A stretch of 64,000 nucleotides of DNA, from assembly GCF_050920705.1 (NCBI RefSeq), contig NZ_CP154799.1, forward strand, positions 1,674,001 to 1,738,000, written 5' to 3'. The notes beneath the pieces were generated by a model. That model had not been told where the DNA came from. It did not search any database and saw only the letters and a list, made by a program, of their open reading frames with translations. The DNA comes from Regnicoccus_A sp014224355 (lineage in GTDB: Bacteria > Cyanobacteriota > Cyanobacteriia > PCC-6307 > Cyanobiaceae). Positions 17,137 through 26,181 of this stretch are shown piece by piece. The position numbers were made by a program, and so were the translations under genes. The first letter of the stretch is position 1, and each line of letters starts with the position of its first letter.

Positions 17137-18162
17137 TCAGGACGGTACCAGCACAACCCCTTTGTTGATGACCTCCCAAACCCCCTCGCGGATCTCCTGA
17201 ACTTCGGCCGGTTCCCTCAGTTCAGCTGAGGACGTTGAGGCGCTCTCCTCGTACTCAAATATCCCCTTCTGAGGTTTGTTCGTCGTGAAACCGCAGAGGG
17301 TCTGAGCAGTGGGGCAGATCCAGTTCTTGCTTCCACGCTCAATCAGAAGATAGCTCCCACCCCCAGGGACATTGTGCAACTGGGTGTTGAAGATCGATGT
17401 GCCACGCGTCAAGGCATCCTCGGATTCCTGTGTGATATTGAGTTCTGCCTTGGTCATACTCCTGATGCGACTTCTGTCGTTGCTCAGCACGGCTGAGGTA
17501 TAAGCAGCAGTCACCTCATCGGCATGGGAGACCGGCGGGGGTGGTACCGGAAGGAGAGAATCGATATGTGATGACTGAGATTCAGTAGGTGACGGAGTAG
17601 AAGGGAATGTGCTTTGGACTAGATAATGTTGCCTGAGCAACTGTAGTTGTTTGGCCAGATTGGCAATTCTGTCTTGTTGCTCTCCGAGTTCTCTCTTGTA
17701 GGTTTCTTCTTGGAGAGAGATCTTCAGCGCCACTTCACCTGCCTTCTGCTCGTGCCAGGTCATCAGCTTCTTGAGAGCAACCAAACCGTCAGGGGAGTGC
17801 ATCATATTTCGTACGTTTTCATCAAGCTTTTTCAACCGCCGTCTTGCGTCTACTCGACTTGGACGAAGGACATACCAGTCCAAAGCCAAAGCACTCATTC
17901 CAGACAGCAGGCCAAGTCCTGCGATGACTTTCCAGGTGATGTCCCAGGCATCAACTGAGTGTCGGACCGCAGGGGGCTGAACGGCAGGCAGTGGCGGTTG
18001 GTTCTCACTCTGCTCCGGGAAGGGTGTATCAGGATCAGCGGGGGGGGGAGAGTTCTCATTCTGCGCCAGGGCAGGAAGTGCAAGGGCTATCAACATCGCC
18101 GTGGCTCCAGCCAGAATCAGCCGCAGAGGCGAGGGGGGAACTTGGAGCTTCAAGGGCTGCAT
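17137..18162 (-). CDS. Membrane-anchored coiled-coil protein
   Basis: 341 residues from ATG 18162; a longer TTG-started form is less likely. It has an N-terminal signal-like hydrophobic helix (LRLILAGATAMLIALALPALA), a Pro-rich spacer, a second membrane helix (VIAGLGLLSGMSALALDWYVL), a basic coiled coil (RRRLKKLDENV...QQDRIANLAKQLQLL), and a C-terminal block (SYLLIERGSKNWICP...VWEVINKGVVLV) that follows the same pattern as the shared domain of the genes at 13,340 and 16,422. It is the last gene of the leftward arm headed by the SNase-like lipoprotein. Confidence 0.65.
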   Translation of the reverse strand: MQPLKLQVPPSPLRLILAGATAMLIALALPALAQNENSPPPADPDTPFPEQSENQPPLPAVQPPAVRHSVDAWDITWKVIAGLGLLSGMSALALDWYVLRPSRVDARRRLKKLDENVRNMMHSPDGLVALKKLMTWHEQKAGEVALKISLQEETYKRELGEQQDRIANLAKQLQLLRQHYLVQSTFPSTPSPTESQSSHIDSLLPVPPPPVSHADEVTAAYTSAVLSNDRSRIRSMTKAELNITQESEDALTRGTSIFNTQLHNVPGGGSYLLIERGSKNWICPTAQTLCGFTTNKPQKGIFEYEESASTSSAELREPAEVQEIREGVWEVINKGVVLVPS

Positions 18163-18193
18163 GGTGCAAGGGGAAATGCCAGATGGGGGATGT

Positions 18194-21100
18194 TCAGAAA
18201 CGCTCTGCCCACTGCCGGGCAAGGGTGTTGATCAGGGCGCGCAGTCCGATTACGAAACCAGGTTCCGGCTCAAGATCGCTGATCTCCTGGTTGAGCTTCT
18301 CGAGGCAGATGGCGCGCGCCTGGATCTCCACCTCATCCCAGAGCTTGTCGAGGGAGATGAGCGTGCGGATGGGCAGGAGGCTGTTGATTCGTGAGGCTTT
18401 AAGAGCATCATCGTAGTTGCTCACAAACCGACGCAATTCTGTGAGACTACCCAGCTCGTAGCTTTCAACAGACGTGGGTTTATCATCCTTGTCTTCATCA
18501 GTCTTGGCTTCATCCGGGAAGTCAATGCGATCCAGTGGTCCAAAGACCTTGCCATTGATAGCCAGCTCCTCACCAGTGATCATGGGGTCTTTTCTGGGGT
18601 CAAAGTCACCCGTCAGGTTGACTCCTTTGCTGATCAGGCCGCAAGCCGTCTCATCTTTGAAGGCATTGGAGAGTGTTGTGTCGGCAGGTCCCTGGCGACT
18701 ATCGGGAAATCCTGAGCTCATGCGTTGCAGTTCCTCCATCAAGGTGTCGGCATCGCAGCCTGTGGAGAAGGCCCCACTCTCATCCAGCCAGTTGATGAAA
18801 CGGGCGCCATTGCCCCCCAGGTAGACCGGAACTGGAGCCTGTCTTTGCAGGCGGCCCTCCCTCGCCAGGGCTTTGAGAACCAATCCGAGGTAGTGGTATA
18901 TCCCACCAAAACTCACTGCCATCAGGCTCACGAAGGCCAACAGCTGCTTGTCCTGCTCGGCCCGATGAATGGGCATGCGATCCCGCAGCAGCTCATCGGA
19001 CGCGTAGCGCAGACAATTGTCCAGCCAGCTGTTGAAATTTGGATCCTGGCGAAGCTTGGCATCGTCGTCAGTGATGTCTCCGGTGATTCCGGGGGCAAAC
19101 AGAAAGCGGATGAAGGACGGCTTTGATTGAAGAATGCTTGTGCATATGTTGCGTCCGGCGAATGGGATGGAGACCTGGTGCAGCAGAGCATTCTCCTGCC
19201 AGATGCTGATGTCGGTGGTACCGCCGCCCACATCCAGGCAAGCGGTGTGAACCATCTGACGAGCGAGATAGTTGCCGAAATAACTGGCGAAGGCCACGGC
19301 CTCGGTTTGCAGGCCTCCTTCGCCACCATCCTCCAACAGTTGATGCCTCAGCCCAGTCAGGGTTGTCAGGTCCTGGCAGAGGTCTCCCCACAGGCGCCGG
19401 TAGTTGCGCGCTTCATTCGGAGAAAAAGCGCTGGGGTACGACACCGACCAGTTCACTTCCGCCGCGCCACCTGTGGCGGCATTGCTGCTAATCAGCAGAG
19501 CCAGTTCCTTAAGGAAGGGCCTCTGGTAGTTCGGCTGGCGCCACTTGAATCCCGTGTGCACGCCAGCTCCCCGTAGCGCCAAGGTATTGGTGCTGGGCCA
19601 TTGAACCCGGGCCTGGTGGTAGAGCTCGGGAACCTTCCCTCTGACCTCCTGCCAGCCGTGGGTGTTCAGGGCGGTTGAGGTCGGGGGATTGGAATCCTTG
19701 GGAAGCAGTGTCTCCGGGATGAAGAACTTGTAGAGCAGGTTCAGCTGGGTCTCTTTCTGAGCCAGCATCAGGGGAATGACGCGAGTCTCCAGGGGTTTGC
19801 GGGCCGGTCCTGAGCCATCGTTGATGAAGAAGTTGGTGAAGGAGGTGCCGAAGTCGATCCCCACGCGCCAGGCCGCTGATGCGTTTCCCGGCGGGGGAGG
19901 AGGATTGACCGGGATCAGACCGCATACCTGGCTCCTCTCAATCAACTTGATCAGGTCGGGGAAGCGCTGGCAGGTGAAGTACTTGACGTTTTCCTGCGCT
20001 TCGCGGCCCGTGTTGAGCTCATAGTCGCTGAAGCCATCAACGGTAAGGCCCGTGCTGCTGTCCTCGCAGAAGATATAGAAGCTCTTCCAGCTCATGTCGG
20101 GGATGTTCGGCCAGAGCATGATTACTGGCAGATCCTGATCGATTAGGTTCTGCTCCTTGATCGGGAAGGAACGGCTGATCGGGTAAAGATCTCGTTGGCC
20201 CTTGAGTGGCAGCATCAGCGTCACGTTGATCGCCATGCCTCCGCCGGTCTGCACCACCCTCAGGGTGCAACTCCTGGAAAGTTCGACGCTGCTGAACAGC
20301 TCGCGCATTCGCTCCTGAAGTGGCAGCAGTGGCGTGACGGCACTGCCGTTCACCAGCGGCTGTCCTTCCAGGTGACTCGGCAACCAAGAATTGACAAGCG
20401 CCGATTCTCCAGGCAGCAGGTAGAGCTCCGGCAGGAAGATGTCATCGGGCGTGAGGACTTCGATCTTGCCGCCATAGAGCCGCAGGAGCTGGTCTTTGGC
20501 GAATCCCACCGATTCAAGTGTCGCCGCTTCATAAAGCGTGATTTCGTTGGCAGGAAGCCCCAGACGATTGGGCATCTCCGGATCGAGCAGGATCACCGGG
20601 CGACTTTGGGGGGGAGACTGCGGCAGGGGGCGTTCCCGGCGATCCCCCAGTGCCAGCTCGGCGTTGCTAGGGCTGGCCCCCCCTTTGGCGGCCCGCTTCA
20701 GTAGTGACACTGCCGTGGGGCGCGGCGGCAGGCTGGCGATCGGGTTGTCGGAGAGAATGGGGTCGAAGACCCCGTTGGTGCTGAGCCGCTGCATAAAGCC
20801 GCTCAACACCTCGGCCATCTGGGAGACCGTCGTCTGACTGTGGAGGTCAGGGGCTGTGAGAATGCCCTGGCTCACATGGCTGAGCCAACCAGCCAGCGCC
20901 TGACGGTGCTGGGCTCCCAGGAAGCTGGTGGGGACGCGGAAGCGGCCTTCAGCTGTCCACTTCATACCCGGAATCGAGGCGGACAGATGGACCGCCGGAC
21001 AGAGCACCGTGGTCGGTGAAGTGAAGCCGATCACCACCCCGTTCACCCTGAGAACGTGCAGGATCTCCCAGGGGTTGCTGCCATCTGACAGCGCGAAGAG

Positions 21101-21520
21101 CGCTTTATCGCCGTTGGGTGTTGATCCGAACAGGCTGCGGGCGAAGGGGCCCACAGCTTCGTCCTGCCTCCCTATGTGCTCCGCCAGAGCTACCCGCTCC
21201 GCCTCCAGCTTGAGGCCATACATCTCCCACAGGGCCACGGTGGCGAAGCAGCCGAAGAGTTCCTCAAGCAGGGCTGCGCGGGTTGGATAGCGGGGATTGA
21301 GCACCGCCTGCTCGAACTGCAGCGCCCGCGACCAGGGGGAGGGCAGGGAATTCACTCGGCTGCTCGCCACCTCGTAAACGAGGCTGTTGGCAATGGTGCC
21401 AAGGGTCTGCTGGTCGCGGCCCTGCCACTCACCCGAGCGTGAGCCGCCCGCCAAGGGCGGGTCGGTTTTGGGGAACCAGGGGAACTGAAGGATGTTTTCT
21501 GAGGTGTTGTCAGGAGCCAT
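18194..21520 (-). CDS. Large Hsp70/actin-fold ATPase with long N-terminal extension
   Basis: 1108 residues. The C-terminal half has the nucleotide-binding signatures of the actin/Hsp70 superfamily: phosphate-1 WRVGIDFGTSFTNFF near residue 552, phosphate-2 CLDVGGGTTDISIW near 761 and the adenosine motif YLGGNGARFINW near 899. The N-terminal ~550 residues match nothing I know. Size and layout recall SrfB-type proteins, but that assignment is uncertain. ATPases of this fold polymerise or remodel partners; next to a tubulin-like GTPase it suggests a cytoplasmic filament or assembly platform. It follows the tubulin-like gene by 24 bp on the same strand. Confidence 0.75.
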   Translation of the reverse strand: MAPDNTSENILQFPWFPKTDPPLAGGSRSGEWQGRDQQTLGTIANSLVYEVASSRVNSLPSPWSRALQFEQAVLNPRYPTRAALLEELFGCFATVALWEMYGLKLEAERVALAEHIGRQDEAVGPFARSLFGSTPNGDKALFALSDGSNPWEILHVLRVNGVVIGFTSPTTVLCPAVHLSASIPGMKWTAEGRFRVPTSFLGAQHRQALAGWLSHVSQGILTAPDLHSQTTVSQMAEVLSGFMQRLSTNGVFDPILSDNPIASLPPRPTAVSLLKRAAKGGASPSNAELALGDRRERPLPQSPPQSRPVILLDPEMPNRLGLPANEITLYEAATLESVGFAKDQLLRLYGGKIEVLTPDDIFLPELYLLPGESALVNSWLPSHLEGQPLVNGSAVTPLLPLQERMRELFSSVELSRSCTLRVVQTGGGMAINVTLMLPLKGQRDLYPISRSFPIKEQNLIDQDLPVIMLWPNIPDMSWKSFYIFCEDSSTGLTVDGFSDYELNTGREAQENVKYFTCQRFPDLIKLIERSQVCGLIPVNPPPPPGNASAAWRVGIDFGTSFTNFFINDGSGPARKPLETRVIPLMLAQKETQLNLLYKFFIPETLLPKDSNPPTSTALNTHGWQEVRGKVPELYHQARVQWPSTNTLALRGAGVHTGFKWRQPNYQRPFLKELALLISSNAATGGAAEVNWSVSYPSAFSPNEARNYRRLWGDLCQDLTTLTGLRHQLLEDGGEGGLQTEAVAFASYFGNYLARQMVHTACLDVGGGTTDISIWQENALLHQVSIPFAGRNICTSILQSKPSFIRFLFAPGITGDITDDDAKLRQDPNFNSWLDNCLRYASDELLRDRMPIHRAEQDKQLLAFVSLMAVSFGGIYHYLGLVLKALAREGRLQRQAPVPVYLGGNGARFINWLDESGAFSTGCDADTLMEELQRMSSGFPDSRQGPADTTLSNAFKDETACGLISKGVNLTGDFDPRKDPMITGEELAINGKVFGPLDRIDFPDEAKTDEDKDDKPTSVESYELGSLTELRRFVSNYDDALKASRINSLLPIRTLISLDKLWDEVEIQARAICLEKLNQEISDLEPEPGFVIGLRALINTLARQWAERF

Positions 21521-21544
21521 GGCGGCGGTTGTGGTGGTGGGGAG

Positions 21545-23050
21545 TCAGAAGCTGAGAGACCAGAGGGTGTCGGCCAGGCCTGCCACACCGTTATGGGGAA
21601 TCTCCTTGGGAGACAGCTTGTCCATACGGACCTTGATGTCCTCGGCCATGTCCTGACGCTCCTCCTTCGTTGGTCGCGCTGAACCTCTTACGACTCGGCT
21701 CAGGGCGTTCTCATAGCTGGGATTGCGCTGAAGCAGGCTGGGGGTGAAAAGCTCCTGGTTGAAGCCCTCGCCCGTGTTGCTGCTGAACTGGTTGAGCCAT
21801 TGCAGCAGGGTTTCGCTGTAAGCGTCGATCGCCGACTTGAGGTTCAGTTCCTCAGTGCTACGGATGCTGGGGCGGCCTCCCTGGGTGCCCGTGGCCTTGC
21901 CGCTCGGTTGAAAGAACTGACGCGCCCAGGGTGCCCCACTGAGGAAAGCGCCCATTGACAGCTTCTGGGCCGTATCAAGTTCGAGACTGAAGTTGTTCAG
22001 CCAGGCCACCGCGAAACGGGCGCCGCGTGAGAGCCCCTGGCCGACGGCCTCATTGTCGGGAATGTCGTTCCAGCTGATCTGGTTGGGTGCGGCACGGCTG
22101 AGCACATAGGCATAGGCGTCCTCAGCTACCGGCTGCAGGCTGTGGCGCAACCCCAGCGCCGCAAGCAACTCCACCACATGGGCGGCATTGCTCTGGGAGC
22201 GGCCACCGATGCTGAAGCCGTAGCGGGCCTTGATGTCGCTGCCGATCAGGTACACATGATCGAAGCAGGTGGTGCCGCTGCTGCGTAGATACTGCAGGGC
22301 GGCATCGGTGTTGAGCTGGAAGTTGCGGGCTTCGGCATGGACGCCGGTGCCCTCCTGGCCCTGGCCCTCGAAATCGAAGTAGGGCAGCAGCAGCGAGGCG
22401 TTGACGTGGACGCTGGTAAGGCCGAGCTCCCCGAGCCAGGACTTGAGCATCTGCCCGAGTGTGGGCACTCCCGAGGCTCCCGTTCCTCCGAAGACGCTGC
22501 CGAAGAGGTGGATGGTCGGAGCTTCCCCAGCACCGGCTGCAGCCTGGATATCACTGAGCATCTGTTGCCACTGCCCGGTCTGAGCTTCGCTGGCGAGGCT
22601 GACGCGGCTCATCACCGCCGAGCCGATCGGCGGTCGTCCACGGAAGCCCACGTCCAGTTCAGCGCTCTGTTCCTCCGGTGGGAACAAGCAGTCGAACAGC
22701 GCCGCAAGGCCACTGGCCTGGGTGCGGAGCACCGCCTTGGGGAACACCTGATCGAGGCTGATGGCCCCCGACGCCGTGCTCAGGGGGCTCCAAGTGCCGT
22801 AGTTGCGCAGCTCTCCGCGGGCGAAGCTCTCAGCCTTGTTTCCCAACAGGGCCCGCATCTTGTCGTAGCGGACGATGGCCGTCTGGGCGCGGGCCAGGAG
22901 TGTGCTCTGTTGATCGGGTTCGACCAGGAAGGTGCCTAGGCGGAGTGGCTGGCCGGTACCGGACTGCAGGAGACCGCAGGCATGGAGATGGCAGAGGGCT
23001 TCCAGACACTTGGCCCCGCTGCCTCCCACACCGATGGCGAACAGGCTCAT
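21545..23050 (-). CDS. Tubulin/FtsZ-like GTPase
   Basis: 501 residues from ATG 23050, which lies one base after the stop of the upstream gene. The N-terminus SLFAIGVGGSGAKCLEAL is the first nucleotide-binding loop of tubulin-like folds, and SVFGGTGASGVPTLG near residue 185 corresponds to the GGGTGSG tubulin signature loop. This places it in the divergent bacterial tubulin-like group (Tubulin_2 type) rather than FtsZ, which is shorter and has a different core. The C-terminal third is helical and unfamiliar. It lies between a four-helix membrane protein and the actin-fold ATPase. Confidence 0.8.
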   Translation of the reverse strand: MSLFAIGVGGSGAKCLEALCHLHACGLLQSGTGQPLRLGTFLVEPDQQSTLLARAQTAIVRYDKMRALLGNKAESFARGELRNYGTWSPLSTASGAISLDQVFPKAVLRTQASGLAALFDCLFPPEEQSAELDVGFRGRPPIGSAVMSRVSLASEAQTGQWQQMLSDIQAAAGAGEAPTIHLFGSVFGGTGASGVPTLGQMLKSWLGELGLTSVHVNASLLLPYFDFEGQGQEGTGVHAEARNFQLNTDAALQYLRSSGTTCFDHVYLIGSDIKARYGFSIGGRSQSNAAHVVELLAALGLRHSLQPVAEDAYAYVLSRAAPNQISWNDIPDNEAVGQGLSRGARFAVAWLNNFSLELDTAQKLSMGAFLSGAPWARQFFQPSGKATGTQGGRPSIRSTEELNLKSAIDAYSETLLQWLNQFSSNTGEGFNQELFTPSLLQRNPSYENALSRVVRGSARPTKEERQDMAEDIKVRMDKLSPKEIPHNGVAGLADTLWSLSF

Positions 23051-23051
23051 C

Positions 23052-23579
23052 TCAGCGCCCTCCCAGCAGACGGACGGCACCCGGCACCACGAACCTGTAG
23101 GTGCGGGGCGAGGCCAGCAGGGTGGGTAGCCAGAACAGGATCAGCACGTTGAATACCACGAAGACCATCACCAACAACCAGCCTCCTGGCGGCAAGGGGT
23201 AATAGTTCACCCCGCTCCCCTCGACTGGTGATGTCACCTGGATCTGCCAGATGAGCACAGTGAATAACAGCTGATAGAACCACCCCAGCAAGACCAGCAG
23301 GATAGTGGAGATCCACCATAGCGGCTGCATTCTCCTTACTTCAGCGCCATTGCGGGGCTTCCCGTTCCAGGTGATGAAGATCCAGATGAACAGGGCGGTG
23401 ATGCAGCTGAACCAGAGCACGGTGAAGGATGGACTGCTGACCTGGGGCAGGAACACATTTAGGTCCTGACCCAGCAGAGCAGAGAAGACGTTGAGGAAGA
23501 GCAAGTTCTGGATTATGAAAACCCAGAGGATGCCAAAAGCAAAGGTGACCCCAAGCCAGATGTACTGAGTGGATCGCAT
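23052..23579 (-). CDS. Four-helix integral membrane protein
   Basis: 175 residues with four hydrophobic segments: YIWLGVTFAFGILWVFII (about 6-23), VLWFSCITALFIWIFIT (about 54-70), WWISTILLVLLGWFYQLLF (about 88-106) and WLLVMVFVVFNVLILFWLP (about 134-152). There is no recognisable catalytic motif. It sits one base upstream of the tubulin-like gene and 12 bp after the vWA lipoprotein gene, so it may link the external lipoproteins to the cytoplasmic cytoskeletal proteins. Unknown family. Confidence 0.7.
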   Translation of the reverse strand: MRSTQYIWLGVTFAFGILWVFIIQNLLFLNVFSALLGQDLNVFLPQVSSPSFTVLWFSCITALFIWIFITWNGKPRNGAEVRRMQPLWWISTILLVLLGWFYQLLFTVLIWQIQVTSPVEGSGVNYYPLPPGGWLLVMVFVVFNVLILFWLPTLLASPRTYRFVVPGAVRLLGGR

Positions 23580-23591
23580 CGAGGAGAGGAT

Positions 23592-24878
23592 TCAGCTGTG
23601 TTGGTAGGCGACACATAGCGCAGCGGCAGGGGCGCTTGGGGTATCCGCCGCGATCTGCTGGCCCAGGGTTGTCATGAGCAGCAACAGACCTTCGGTCTGC
23701 TCCTTAGCGCCGGAGCGTTTGGGGTCGGTGCGGTCCCACTCAAGCCACCATTGATCCGGCAGGCTGCCGCGGGGAATTGTGGCCCGCAGCAGGCCGGAGG
23801 GTGCCGAACTGGTGATTTCGAGTTCTAGTCGTACGTTCGTGCCGGCCACACTCATGCTCCTGAGGCGAATCCCCCCGGGGTCGGTGGACCCACTCGGGGT
23901 GAGGGGGATGCGCTCGAGCCGCACCAGGCCTAGGTCAGGCCGGCTTGTGCCCCCAGTCCAGGGAGTGATCGTGGCCATAACGAGTCCGGTGGCCCCCGGA
24001 TTCAGCCGAACGAACCCGTAGTCAGTGTTGTTGCTTGGCGAGTAGGTGATGTTCTCCAGGCGCACTGGGATCCCCGAGGCGCCCTTACTAGTGGGGGTTG
24101 CTGCCGCCGACTTGACCATCAGAGGTTGGGGCCCTGACTTGCCGCCAAGGAACGAGATTTCCTTGGTCGTCGTGCCCTTCTGGGCCATGGTCTTCTGGAT
24201 CTCCGAAAGCAAGGATCGCACCTGTTCGGGCTTGCCTGTGGCGAGGAGGTAGAGGGGGCGGTTGAGTTTTCCGGTGTGGATGTTGACCCCCTGCGCATCG
24301 AAGACCTGCCCCTCGAAGGGAAGCTTCAGGGCCAGAACCCCTGCAGATGCGCCCTTGGCAAGATCCTTGCGGATGGCACCAATGAGGCTCGAGATGTCGC
24401 TCTGGTTCACCTCCAGGTCGCTCACCAGAAGTCTCAGGGGCGTAGCACCCTCTGCAGGCTGAACATCCCAAAGGGTCTGGAGGCTGGAGGCTACCGCCGG
24501 GTAGCCGCCGCAGCCCTTGAAGAAGCAGGGATCGGTGGCCTGCGTCACACGATCGGCACCGAGGTCCTGGGCCGAGCCAGCTCCGATGCGGAAGACCCGT
24601 GGGGAAAGCCCCTGGGTCCTCGCGGAGAGATTCACGGCTTGGAGCAGGTTGCGCCAGCTGGTGGCATCGGCCGCGGTGGAATGACCGAGCATCGAGCCAC
24701 TCCCATCGATGCCGATCAATACCTCGGAGGATGTCCTGAGGTTGCCCTTGGAGGCCTCAACGTTCTTCCCTGGTTCAGCTATACCGCGGTTGACACAGTC
24801 AGGTAATTCGGGAGTGCAGCCCAGCAACATCGCCAATGAAAGCAGTGCCAGGGTGACTGGATATGGTGTGACTCTCAT
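23592..24878 (-). CDS. von Willebrand A-domain lipoprotein
   Basis: 428 residues. The N-terminus is a lipoprotein signal with lipobox LLGC near residue 20. A vWA domain follows: SEVLIGIDGSGSMLGH gives the DxSxS metal-binding (MIDAS) triad near residue 57, and LVSDLEVNQ provides a further acidic position. The second half is beta-rich. vWA domains mediate metal-dependent protein binding, so this is probably an exported adhesion or sensing component. The start overlaps the SNase-like stop in ATGA. Confidence 0.75.
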   Translation of the reverse strand: MRVTPYPVTLALLSLAMLLGCTPELPDCVNRGIAEPGKNVEASKGNLRTSSEVLIGIDGSGSMLGHSTAADATSWRNLLQAVNLSARTQGLSPRVFRIGAGSAQDLGADRVTQATDPCFFKGCGGYPAVASSLQTLWDVQPAEGATPLRLLVSDLEVNQSDISSLIGAIRKDLAKGASAGVLALKLPFEGQVFDAQGVNIHTGKLNRPLYLLATGKPEQVRSLLSEIQKTMAQKGTTTKEISFLGGKSGPQPLMVKSAAATPTSKGASGIPVRLENITYSPSNNTDYGFVRLNPGATGLVMATITPWTGGTSRPDLGLVRLERIPLTPSGSTDPGGIRLRSMSVAGTNVRLELEITSSAPSGLLRATIPRGSLPDQWWLEWDRTDPKRSGAKEQTEGLLLLMTTLGQQIAADTPSAPAAALCVAYQHS

Positions 24879-25771
24879 GTGACCACGCCCTCGGGATCAG
24901 GTAGACGCAGTTCGTATGTCCCCGAACTCCACGGCCACAACCTAGCCCCCACTGAGACAGACTCCATTCTGGGATGGAACGGCTCGACTTGGTCGGGTTG
25001 GGAAATGGAGCAAACGTCTAAAGGATGCACAATGCCAAAAGTCGAAACATTTGAACGCCAGCTTCTCTGTGATAGCAGAGATCGTCGCCCTCGAGAGATC
25101 CCCACCTGTCTAGATCCTCTTCCCTCAAAAGCAAGACTTTCGCACGCTTCCCCATCTCCATTTCCGTCGAGATAGTTATGGCCCTGTCGCAACAGCTCCT
25201 GAGCACGGGCATATGAGCCTATCTCACTGCAGCGGTAGCGGCGACCACCAGGGGTAGTGCTATTAGGCATCGTGACGCCTCGTCGGCTGCGGCGGAAGTC
25301 CCAAGGTCTGGTGATTCCCCCGGGCACCTGCCACACCCCATGTCGGCGACGGGAGGCTCGGTCCTCAGCTTCGAGGTAGGCCTTGGCGTCGCACTTTCCC
25401 AGGTACTTCCGGTAGGCGAAGGCCTGACCATTTTCCACGAGAGCCCTGTTGATGTTCACCTCTCCGATCACCTCCGCCACAGTGCGGCCGTAGCGATCGA
25501 CCGCTTGCGGCTTGAGTGTCACAGTAGACCCAACCCGAAGGCGTTTCTGCAAGTAGCTGCGGGCACTTGCGCCAAAGGGGGCCTGGGCCATCTCAGGTGC
25601 ATCGATGCAGCCCAGGCGAATTGTCATAGTCTGCTGGCCCTGCTGCACCCGGATGGTGTCCCCGTCACCGATGGAGATGACTCTGGCTTTGTTACCAGAA
25701 GAGTACGGAGCGCATCCGATGGTGGTCATCGAGGCAATCAATGTAAATCCAAAGATCGTGGGGAGTCGCAT
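24875..25771 (-). CDS. Staphylococcal-nuclease-like lipoprotein with Excalibur-type motif
   Basis: 298 residues. A signal peptide with lipobox TIGC (about residue 20) precedes a complete thermonuclease (SNase) domain: IGDGDTIRV, IRLGCIDAPE and VDRYGRTVAEV supply the Asp, Arg, Asp, Glu and Arg catalytic positions. A calcium-binding Excalibur-type block follows (YRCSEIG...YLDGNGDGEACESL). The last ~80 residues are unfamiliar. It is predicted to be an exported, membrane-anchored Ca2+-dependent nuclease. It is first in the leftward arm of the cluster, with a CCCCC/GGGGG palindrome about 37 bp upstream of its start. Confidence 0.8.
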   Translation of the reverse strand: MRLPTIFGFTLIASMTTIGCAPYSSGNKARVISIGDGDTIRVQQGQQTMTIRLGCIDAPEMAQAPFGASARSYLQKRLRVGSTVTLKPQAVDRYGRTVAEVIGEVNINRALVENGQAFAYRKYLGKCDAKAYLEAEDRASRRRHGVWQVPGGITRPWDFRRSRRGVTMPNSTTPGGRRYRCSEIGSYARAQELLRQGHNYLDGNGDGEACESLAFEGRGSRQVGISRGRRSLLSQRSWRSNVSTFGIVHPLDVCSISQPDQVEPFHPRMESVSVGARLWPWSSGTYELRLPDPEGVVT

Positions 25772-25805
25772 TCACCCAGTGTCTCCCTCCCATAGAGAAT
25801 CTGCC

Positions 25806-25823
25806 ATCCCCCTTTCGGGGGAG
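25806..25823. promoter_or_regulatory. Palindrome copy 1 (upstream of the SNase-like gene)
   Basis: ATCCCCCTTTCGGGGGAG: five C, four spacer bases, five G, with the outer AT kept on one side. It lies about 37 bp upstream of the leftward SNase-lipoprotein start, a position suited to an operator. It is one of at least five matching palindromes in this island. Confidence 0.6.
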
Positions 25824-25923
25824 CCTGGGGGTAGTACTAGGTCATGGGGAAGTGGGAGTCACAGCGGGGAATAGCGTGCATTGAGCACCGAAGTGGTTGC
25901 GGCGGTGTACATGTCTCCCCTCA

Positions 25924-26181
25924 TCAGAGCAGGCCCGGCCGCTGATCGAGAAGTGGCTGGAGGAGGGCACGGCCAATGCGGCCGAGATCCTCAGGCGCCT
26001 GATCCGGCTGGCCCCGGAGAAGTACCACGAGGGGCAGCTGCGCTCGATGGAGCGGCGCGTCAGGGAATGGCGCGCTGCCCGCGCCGAGCAGCTGTTGGAG
26101 GGGATGCGAGTCGCCGGAAAGGGGGTGCCCACAGGGAAGAGGCCGATTCCTGTCGCGACACCAATTGGCGGTAACACTTAA
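25924..26181 (+). pseudogene. Transposase/integrase-core fragment
   Basis: The frame encodes ARPLIEKWLEEGTANAAEILRR, then EKYHEGQLRSMERRVREWRA. The 'GQLRxxxRRVxEWR' pattern is typical of the helix-turn-helix region of IS21-like and related integrase-core transposases. There is no start and no catalytic domain, so it is a fragment. It overlaps the 3' half of an opposite-strand small gene. It shows past insertion activity at this edge of the cluster. Confidence 0.5.

Noticed and set aside
12549..25771. Standard Zorya type I or II system
   Set aside because: No ZorC-, ZorD- or ZorE-like product was recognised; the motor pair alone is not enough to use that name.
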